Positions 7,601-11,613 of a stretch of 11,613 nucleotides of DNA are shown piece after piece. How positions within the stretch are numbered: position 1 is the stretch's first letter; each line of letters begins with the position of its first letter. Source of the stretch: Lachnospiraceae bacterium UBA3774 (lineage in GTDB: Bacteria > Bacillota > Clostridia > Lachnospirales > Lachnospiraceae); NCBI GenBank assembly GCA_002369255.1, contig DFFO01000004.1, positions 1 to 11,613 of the forward strand, written 5' to 3'. The position numbers and the translations under genes were made by a program. The notes below the pieces were generated by a model that worked only from the letters and a program-made list of their open reading frames with translations, made no database searches and was not told the DNA's origin.

Positions 7601-9278
7601 TTCCGCCGCCGCTTACAACAATCGCTCCCGCATTTCCTTCGGAAGAATTTCCGCAGATTCTGCCGTCATGCAAATACAGTGAAGCGCCGTTTACAAGGAT
7701 GGCTCCCGTGCTTGCAGAAGCTGACGCCTTTCCTCCGGTCAGCTTTCCGGCCCTATAGATTCCGTTCAAAGTCGTGGCCGTGCAATCACAGATATGAAGC
7801 TCCGTACCGTTTGATATGTTTATCAGTCTGCGCGGGGTGGCAGTCCAGGTCTGCGTGATGTTGTGCCCGTTAAGACATATGGTAATGGAATTGCCCTCGT
7901 CCCTTATCTGAGTTGATGTCAGATTAATATCGCGCGTCAGATAATAAAAGCCGCTTTCAGAGGGGATGGAATCCGAGCGCGACCAGGCTTTCCACTCGGC
8001 CGTGCCGTGGCTGCATGCCGTATATCCTGATGTATTTGCATGTTCGATAGAGCTTACCAGCTCAAGCAGGCTATTTGTAGTATATCGCGGCCTTTTTTCA
8101 CTGCTGTCCGCAATATAGCAATCCAGATTTTCTACGGTTACAGATGAGATCACGTTTTTATAATCATCCGGGTAATTGCTGACTCCGATGACTGATTCGG
8201 ATGAAAGAGAACTTTCTATCGCCGTTCTGTTGTAGCCAACTGTAAGATTTGAGGGGTTTCCCGCCAAAGTGTTTTGAGTGATGTTGATTATTCCGCTTAG
8301 GACGAGCGACTGATTGACGTTGACATATATTCCGCCGCCGCCTCTGTCAGCCGTGCCGGTCGCCTTGTTTTCGTTGATAGCAACGTTGTTCAGCGTTACC
8401 TTATCTCCGGTTGCTTCTATTGAGATCCCGCCGCCTCTTAAACCGCTGTTTCCGGTGATCGACGCGCCGCTGATATTTACAATTGCGTTTCCTGCGGTTC
8501 TTATGCCGCCGCCGTATGAAGAGGCTGTATTGTCGCTGATCTCGCCGCCCGTCATTGAAAACGTCACCGCGCGAAGATATGCGCCGCCGCCCGTTGCCGC
8601 GGCATTATCGGAAATATTTCCTCCGAAAATATTTATTGAAGCGTTTACTGCATTTGCGTCAACCGCAATAGCTCCGCCGCTTGATGAGGCGGTATTTCCC
8701 GATATTTCTCCGGCGTACATATTAAACGCGGACCGGGCGGAGGCTCTCACGTACAGTCCGCCGCCGTTTACCGCCAGGTTGCCTGTTATTTTTCCTCCAT
8801 ACATATTGAAAGTACCGCCGCCGATACCTGCTCCGCCGCCACCGGCCACAGAGCTGTTCCCGGTAATTTCTCCGCCGTACATATTGAGAGTCGCGGTTCC
8901 GTTTACAAAAATTCCCGCGCCGTTCATACTTGAATTTGTAATATTTGCCCCGGTTATTTTTCCGGGCGTGCCGGAACAATCATAAATATTTAATTCAGCG
9001 CTTCCCTGAATCAGAATGACTCTGTTTCCGGAAGAAGTCTGGGTAATATCGTGACCGTTAAGGCACAAGTTTATCTTTTTTCCCGTCCCCAATATATATG
9101 TTTCGGTCAAATTAACTGATTTTGTCAGATAATATGAACCGTTTGCAGAAGGAAGCGTCGTTGAGCTGCTCCATGCGCTCCAGCCGTTGTGGTCGTGTTC
9201 GTCCGCTTTTGCCGTCGCCGGGACAAGTACAAACAACAGCGCCGCAAAAATTATCACAAATATCGTTCTTTTGTTCAT
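4659..9278 (-). CDS. Large secreted beta-helix protein with a C-terminal NlpC/P60-like cysteine peptidase domain
   Basis: This 1539-residue protein starts with a signal peptide (basic MNKR, hydrophobic 6-20, likely cut after AKA at 25). Two related head modules (about 28-110 and 422-515) share WSAWS/WKAWS, YYLT, the CLNGHDITQT/CLNGHNITQT motif and a DC motif. Each leads into Gly-rich right-handed beta-helix repeats (about 108-345 and 515-640) with rungs such as FNMYGGKITGN and GGGVYVSSGTFTMTGGKIT. A mixed region follows. It includes helical segments ending in NYGASSA (967-973). It also has GLUG-like repeats GGIAGINKGIIENC (1074-1087) and AGAICGKNTGSITG (1124-1137). The C-terminal domain has NDCSGAVYWSW (Cys1276), LLQYGDAIV (1341-1349), AGHAKL (His1357) and THEHG (1384-1388), the order expected of a papain-like NlpC/P60 fold. 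A beta-rich tail ends the protein. No LPXTG, SLH or membrane anchor is visible. CAGGAG five bases upstream supports the start. It probably acts on cell wall or surface polymers, but this is unproven. Confidence 0.88.
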   Translation of the reverse strand: MNKRTIFVIIFAALLFVLVPATAKADEHDHNGWSAWSSSTTLPSANGSYYLTKSVNLTETYILGTGKKINLCLNGHDITQTSSGNRVILIQGSAELNIYDCSGTPGKITGANITNSSMNGAGIFVNGTATLNMYGGEITGNSSVAGGGGAGIGGGTFNMYGGKITGNLAVNGGGLYVRASARSAFNMYAGEISGNTASSSGGAIAVDANAVNASINIFGGNISDNAAATGGGAYLRAVTFSMTGGEISDNTASSYGGGIRTAGNAIVNISGASITGNSGLRGGGISIEATGDKVTLNNVAINENKATGTADRGGGGIYVNVNQSLVLSGIINITQNTLAGNPSNLTVGYNRTAIESSLSSESVIGVSNYPDDYKNVISSVTVENLDCYIADSSEKRPRYTTNSLLELVSSIEHANTSGYTACSHGTAEWKAWSRSDSIPSESGFYYLTRDINLTSTQIRDEGNSITICLNGHNITQTWTATPRRLINISNGTELHICDCTATTLNGIYRAGKLTGGKASASASTGAILVNGASLYLHDGRICGNSSEGNAGAIVVSGGGSFVMSGGAITENTAVTNGGGVYVSSGTFTMTGGKITQNGAALGGGVYVAASGSANITGGYIGENTAEKGSNIFADTIAGQGEFGIVRIANADLVSGRSGDMDQRPIWSRGFIFIDGVLTTGGEKVYQERTAARLESVQGIVTDTLTARLVARIAPKSGEEVTLYYNNGIRTVTAKGSAISAAEGFFTYDASVNVNHIATPLDLTFKSGSATISKKADYTLLDYLGALAQLTGDNGLSSAQKTFTANLVVLADCLQQYADGIGLENPGTAIGTLPVWVTQNMTAGACSVNNKKVTFLPDSSDRILRAALNITDRINLFFKFNKQSTGMVAVKKNGYLLTEGTDYILSGNTVTITRLSPRDYSAVYTVSIISEDGKTTLCSADYSVYSYCTAQAGHSSGIVRNLVSAIYNYGASSAGIDEELIALYTASDLEKLRTNPSAGYILEADIDLEGADWKPVDFYGVLNGNGKTISGFNIATANSESAQGFFGTLSEFARVTGLTLKEFSITAAGGVDYAGGIAGINKGIIENCTVGADAKSALVSTGRRYEVIGECDASSIAVSGSTTAAGAICGKNTGSITGVCSYLTLYTDKQGLCGENSGTVRGLYRDTSKSSEKLSQTAKDMRQTIVDHMAAMGSIEWIPVKNMYFTSAYSGTVTTYEAGVVQYGLPYTQKYGSLERMQYCLTEDGHVQSWLPSYSDAAAEAYGSEVAPWDVYLGNDCSGAVYWSWTKVCSSVSFGVTGQMVPAEENLRYGVLALGGYQASSTITLDVIAENTPEVMAECLALLQYGDAIVQKDPDAGHAKLAARDAMVMRDENGVINLDASYLVTHEHGVGKGSSGKNSTWQLNGKNTFRALLRDGYIPLTCSELLNGEPAEASITPSGITGPFTGNVRSNYRIISSTMEMVNAATGKSYESVNFTALDTDRFKDGPSDGHARTTVRTVYPSAHEADFADLPSGDYNYSLKVLLSNGKSYTVKIGTYTKG

Positions 9279-9314
9279 AAAAACTCCTGTTTCAAATCCG
9301 TATAAGGCCTCGCA

Positions 9315-9330
9315 AAAAAGCCGGCTTTTT
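9315..9330. terminator. Perfect 16-bp palindrome, possible weak terminator in the leader of the large secreted protein
   Basis: AAAAAGCCGGCTTTTT is a perfect palindrome, followed on the minus strand by one further T. It lies between the predicted start of transcription (about 9366) and the ATG at 9278. As RNA it gives only a 6-bp, mostly A-U stem with a CCGG loop, so termination would be weak. It is the only hairpin between the 274-residue gene (stop at 9451) and the large gene, so it may end read-through. A DNA-binding site is the other option. Confidence 0.4.
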
Positions 9331-9372
9331 GAAAGTTGATTACAGAAACCCTATTTTTTCATATTTGTTTTA

Positions 9373-9400
9373 ATTATATATCTTTGGGGAATTATGGAAA
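9373..9400 (-). promoter_or_regulatory. Promoter of the large secreted protein gene
   Basis: A perfect TATAAT (9378-9373) lies 16 bp from TTTCCA (9400-9395), which matches four of six -35 consensus bases. The predicted leader is about 88 nt. The weak -35 box with a repeat pair just upstream suggests dependence on an activator. Confidence 0.6.
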
Positions 9401-9407
9401 CCATTAG

Positions 9408-9437
9408 ATTTGATTGAAGTTTTCTCTTATTTGATTG
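9408..9437. promoter_or_regulatory. Pair of 9-bp direct repeats upstream of the -35 box
   Basis: ATTTGATTG occurs perfectly twice, at 9408-9416 and 9429-9437, separated by 12 bp (21 bp start to start, two helical turns). The pair ends 7 bp upstream of the -35 box of the large secreted protein gene. Two 9-bp direct repeats with a 12-13 bp gap is the geometry of LytTR response-regulator sites such as AgrA. The repeat itself does not match the AgrA consensus, so only the spacing supports this. Confidence 0.4.
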
Positions 9438-9450
9438 TTTGTAAATGTTT

Positions 9451-10275
9451 TTATAACGCTTTGTCGTCTTCAAGAATGTATCTGATTTGTTTTCTTATTA
9501 TGCCCATATCGATCCCTTTCCCTTCGCTCTCAAAGGTCATCATCAGATCTATCCCGGGGCGAATACCAACACTTTGATACATTCCGTATTTGCGGATAAA
9601 CTCCTCCGCATATTTTTCATCGCTCATCATACCGAAATGTTCCCAATAATATATCTTTCCCGTTTTTTTGTTAATTATCGTAAAGTCAGGAAATATCGGC
9701 CTGTCCATGCCGGGAATTACCAGTGGTTTTTCATAGCGGTAATCAAGCTCCGGGCATCTGTCGAGATAGTTTGCTATGATCACTTCACTTTTTGAACGCA
9801 TTTTTTCTCCTCTTGCAGATTCATAGACCTTCCCTTCTCTAAAAGTCGTTTTCTCCTCATAGCGTTCGTTTTGCCAGCGTCTGATCTTTTCTTCGACCGG
9901 CTCGTAAATCGGGGGAATCATGTTTTTTATTGCGGCCGGAAGTTTACTGTATGCGGCATATTTTTCCTCGGGTTTGTAGTTTTTGATAACGTATTTCAAT
10001 GCTTTTTTCTCATTATTCAGACTATTATACAGCCTTTTGTAATACAGCTTCAGAGCGAGCATTTTTTTCAGATCTTTTTCGGATTTTTTTAGGTACTTTT
10101 TCAGCGGTTTGTTTGCCGAGTCGTTTTTGCGCGCCGGATATCTGACGCAATACCTTCCTTTATTGTCAATCGCGGACAATGTCCCCTCCGGGGCATTTTC
10201 AAGAAACCTCTCGATTTTTCCTATCATGGCGTTTAATTCTGTTTCTCTCTTCTCTATTAATTGTCTTATTCTCAT
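9451..10275 (-). CDS. Uncharacterised protein with a PD-(D/E)XK nuclease-like C-terminal domain
   Basis: This 274-residue protein has no signal peptide. Residues 1-140 are highly charged and probably helical or coiled-coil (for example ETELNAMIGKIERFLENA, 11-28, and many Lys/Glu runs to 100). The C-terminal part has MRSKSEVIIANYL (159-171), RYEKPLVI (180-187), RPIFPDFTIINKKTGKIYYW (192-211) and EHFGMM (212-217). Glu164, Asp197 and Glu212 fall where the PD-(D/E)XK nuclease fold has its metal-binding acids. The usual Lys after the last acid is absent (EHF). Proteins with this YWEHFGM ending are widespread in Clostridia and mostly annotated hypothetical, to my knowledge. A weak AAAGGG lies four bases before the ATG. 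Neighbours give no clue to its job. It could be a nuclease or a degenerate nucleic-acid-binding domain. Confidence 0.8.
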   Translation of the reverse strand: MRIRQLIEKRETELNAMIGKIERFLENAPEGTLSAIDNKGRYCVRYPARKNDSANKPLKKYLKKSEKDLKKMLALKLYYKRLYNSLNNEKKALKYVIKNYKPEEKYAAYSKLPAAIKNMIPPIYEPVEEKIRRWQNERYEEKTTFREGKVYESARGEKMRSKSEVIIANYLDRCPELDYRYEKPLVIPGMDRPIFPDFTIINKKTGKIYYWEHFGMMSDEKYAEEFIRKYGMYQSVGIRPGIDLMMTFESEGKGIDMGIIRKQIRYILEDDKAL

Positions 10276-10348
10276 ATTTCCCTTTCTTTGCCGATTTCTT
10301 CGCTCTTTACTTGTTTTGGCGCAAATGCTTTTTATATGCTTTCAGCAC

Positions 10349-10370
10349 AAAAAAAAGATCCTTGCGGATC
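10349..10370 (-). terminator. Intrinsic terminator with GCAA tetraloop
   Basis: On the minus strand GATCC (10370-10366) and GGATC (10361-10357) form a perfect 5-bp stem with a GCAA tetraloop, followed by eight U residues. It lies 74 bases upstream of the start of the 274-residue gene. It either ends transcripts from the repeat array side or attenuates the downstream gene. Confidence 0.8.
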
Positions 10371-10373
10371 AAC

Positions 10374-10400
10374 AAAAAGACGAGCATTTTCTTGCCCGCC
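10374..10400 (-). terminator. Second intrinsic terminator, in tandem
   Basis: On the minus strand GGCGGGCA (10400-10393) pairs with UGCUCGUC (10386-10379), 8 bp with two G-U pairs and a 6-nt loop, followed by five U residues. It is immediately upstream of the GCAA terminator, giving a double stop. Confidence 0.75.
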
Positions 10401-10412
10401 TTTAACGGATAT

Positions 10413-10421
10413 ATTATAACA
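10413..10421 (-). promoter_or_regulatory. Possible extended -10 promoter
   Basis: The minus strand has TGTTATAAT, a perfect extended -10 element, but no convincing -35 box at 16-18 bp (only a T-run). Its predicted start near 10406 lies about six bases before the first of two terminators. A transcript from it would be stopped early unless regulated. Confidence 0.4.
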
Positions 10422-10494
10422 TGTGTATTTTCGGCAAAAAATGACAATTTGCCCATTACTAAAAATTTTATTGGATGGCGGCGCTGAGCGCAAA

Positions 10495-10848
10495 GGTGGC
10501 ATTTTGGAAAGTTTTTAATGTTTTGCCACCGTTTTAAGCTGGCCGATGATGGCATTTTGAAGAGTTTTTGCTGTTTTGCCACCTATTTTTGAGGAGTGAT
10601 GGTGGCATTTTGGAATGTTTTTATCATTTTGCCACCATTTTAAACTGGCCGATAGTGGCATTTTGAAGAATTTTTGCTCTTTTGCCACCATTTTTTGAGG
10701 AGTGATAGTGGCATTTTGAAGAGTTTTTGCTCTTTTGCCACCTTTTTTTGAGGAGTGATGGTGGCATTTTGAAGAGTTTTTACTGTTTTGCCACTTTTTT
10801 ATGCGGATTGATGGTGGCATTTGGGAAGGTTTTTACTGTTTTGCCACC
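10495..10848. repeat. Tandem array of seven 36-bp imperfect palindromes with 17-bp spacers (53-bp period)
   Basis: Units lie at 10495-10530, 10548-10583, 10601-10636, 10654-10689, 10707-10742, 10760-10795 and 10813-10848. Every unit is exactly 36 bp and every spacer exactly 17 bp. Units open with GGTGGCATTT and close with TTTTGCCACC, with minor variation at the edges. The ends form a stem of about seven base pairs. In several units an inner AAGAG/CTCTT stem closes a T-rich loop. Spacers fall into types: GTTTTAAGCTGGCCGAT (first and third), TTTTTTTGAGGAGTGAT-like (second, fourth, fifth) and TTTTTATGCGGATTGAT (sixth). All end in GAT. The first 106 bp (10495-10600) and the next 106 bp (10601-10706) differ at only about 12 positions, showing duplication of a two-unit block. 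The array sits between the hydrolase gene and a double terminator. It would be in the hydrolase mRNA 3' region if transcribed. Function is unknown. Confidence 0.95.
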
Positions 10849-10868
10849 TTTGTCTGAAGCGGCAGGGC

Positions 10869-11513
10869 TTACGTCCCAAACGCAGCAGCTGCCGGATTGA
10901 AGCTTAGTTCGTGCCCTATTGTCGTAAATGCGTCGTGTCCCGGAAAAACTTTCGTGTCGGGAGGAAGAACAAACAGCTTCTCACGAAGCGATTTCATCAT
11001 CTCGGAATGGCTACCCGTCTCAAGGTCTGTGCGCCCGTATGTTTCACGAAAGAGCGTGTCTCCCGAAATCAGAACGCCTTCTTCTTTAAAATAGTAACAG
11101 CAGCTCCCCTCCGTATGCCCGGGGGTATGGAGCACTTCAAAATCAAGCCCCGCAAGGCAGACTTTTTCTCCGTCCTTAAAAAAGCGATCTGCTTTGACGG
11201 TCATGGCGTCCGCCCAGACGACTGAGCGGTTTATTTCCGGATCGCCAAGCATTCTCTGCTCTTTTTCGCAGGCGCAGATCGGCGCGCCGGAAAGTTCGCG
11301 CAGACAATTTGCAGCATAAATATGGTCAAAATGTCCGTGCGTAAGCAAAATCGCGGCAAGATGAAATCCGCGGAGTTCAAATTGCTTCATTATATATTCG
11401 GCGCTGTCGGCGGGGTCGACAACTATCCCCTCCAGCGTCTCTTTGTTGATGAGAAAGTATGTGTTGGTGGAGATCATTCCAAGCACTCTGTATTGAACGT
11501 CTAGTTTTTTCAT
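10869..11513 (-). CDS. Metallo-beta-lactamase-fold hydrolase (glyoxalase II-like)
   Basis: The 214-residue protein is a single-domain MBL-fold hydrolase of the hydroxyacylglutathione hydrolase-like type, a cytoplasmic metal enzyme that usually cleaves thioesters. The metal ligands are all visible: THGHFDH (58-64, with His59, His61, Asp63, His64), His133 in HTPGHTEGS (129-137), Asp152 in SGDTLF (150-155) and His193 in FPGHD (190-194). NTYFLI (17-22) and VVDPAD (31-36) are typical early strands. The length is usual for the short bacterial form that lacks the C-terminal glutathione-binding helices, so the substrate is uncertain. AGAGGA about ten bases upstream supports the start. In many Firmicutes a similar gene follows rel and dtd, and the fragment just upstream is consistent with a rel end. 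Downstream lie the 53-bp repeats. Confidence 0.9.
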   Translation of the reverse strand: MKKLDVQYRVLGMISTNTYFLINKETLEGIVVDPADSAEYIMKQFELRGFHLAAILLTHGHFDHIYAANCLRELSGAPICACEKEQRMLGDPEINRSVVWADAMTVKADRFFKDGEKVCLAGLDFEVLHTPGHTEGSCCYYFKEEGVLISGDTLFRETYGRTDLETGSHSEMMKSLREKLFVLPPDTKVFPGHDAFTTIGHELSFNPAAAAFGT

Positions 11514-11578
11514 TATAGATAAATCCTCTGCGAGATTATTTCACAAAAAGCAATCGCAACATTCGCGGTGCGTGGGAA

Positions 11579-11613
11579 TCAAACTGCTGTTCTTTCGACG
11601 TCGATAACGCTTT
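11579..11613 (-). CDS. C-terminal end of an upstream gene, possibly Rel/SpoT (partial)
   Basis: A minus-strand frame entering from the right edge reads SVIDVERTAV and stops at TGA (11581-11579), 65 bases before the hydrolase start. This short ending resembles the last strand of the ACT domain of Rel-type (p)ppGpp synthetase/hydrolases. Those genes often sit upstream of an MBL hydrolase in Firmicutes. Ten residues are thin evidence. Another frame, ending LRLLFVK just before the hydrolase, is also open, so the choice rests on resemblance and context. Confidence 0.35.
   Translation of the reverse strand, partial: SVIDVERTAV

Noticed and set aside
8314..8985. Plus-strand proline-rich open frame of 223 codons
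   Set aside because: It is the antisense of the Gly-rich beta-helix rungs (GGN codons read as CCN). It has no family motifs and no ribosome binding site.
10307..10820. Two minus-strand open frames of 91 and 101 codons across the repeat array
   Set aside because: They translate the 53-bp repeat in rotating frames (53 is not a multiple of 3), giving recurring KCHHHSSK, AKTLQNA and KFFKMP peptides. They have no credible ribosome binding site and run into the terminators. They are repeat shadows rather than genes.
10495..10848. CRISPR array
   Set aside because: The 36-bp repeats have CRISPR-like length and palindromic ends, but the spacers are only 17 bp, recur as the same few sequences and are constant in length. 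There are no cas genes nearby.

Overview
The window looks like a chromosomal segment of an anaerobic Gram-positive Clostridia, probably an Oscillospirales or Ruminococcaceae-type gut or rumen bacterium. The reasons are strong AGGAGG-type ribosome binding sites, sigma-A promoters, a Rex redox repressor, a PyrR attenuator, a pyrR-uracil permease pair, and a large secreted Gly-rich beta-helix protein of a kind common in that group. This assignment is inferred from gene content only. Every gene I can support lies on the minus strand, so transcription runs from high to low coordinates. No tRNA, rRNA, IS element or CRISPR array was seen.

From high to low coordinates: (1) 11579-11613 holds the last few codons of an upstream gene, possibly the ACT-domain end of a Rel/SpoT protein, followed by a metallo-beta-lactamase-fold hydrolase (10869-11513). 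(2) 10495-10848 is a regular tandem array of seven 36-bp imperfect palindromes, each separated by 17 bp (period 53 bp). It is followed by two intrinsic terminators and an extended -10 promoter (10349-10421). (3) 9451-10275 encodes an uncharacterised protein with a PD-(D/E)XK-like C-terminal core. (4) 4659-9278 encodes a 1539-residue secreted protein made of two duplicated head modules, two right-handed beta-helix stretches, GLUG-like repeats and a C-terminal papain/NlpC-P60-like Cys-His domain. Its promoter carries a pair of 9-bp direct repeats in LytTR-like geometry. (5) 2490-4600 is a pyrimidine salvage unit: promoter, PyrR-type attenuator leader, pyrR, uracil permease, terminator. (6) 1656-2406 is rex with a consensus promoter. 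(7) 1-1642 is a GH1 beta-glycosidase gene with its own consensus promoter and a structured leader, and probably the start of a further gene at the left edge.

The most interesting item is the GH1 leader (about 1481-1610). A near-perfect promoter is followed at once by a long bulged hairpin domain. Next comes an intrinsic terminator abutting the ribosome binding site. A perfect 12-nt complementarity links the hairpin domain to the terminator arm. This is the layout of a transcription-attenuating riboswitch, and I cannot match its core to a class I know. The second item is the 53-bp palindromic array, which resembles a CRISPR in dimensions but has shared, alternating spacers.

The genes form independent transcription units rather than one pathway. 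PyrR and the permease work together in uracil uptake and sensing. Rex would sense NADH/NAD+. GH1 plus a possible left-edge gene would handle beta-glycosides. The large secreted protein acts outside the cell.
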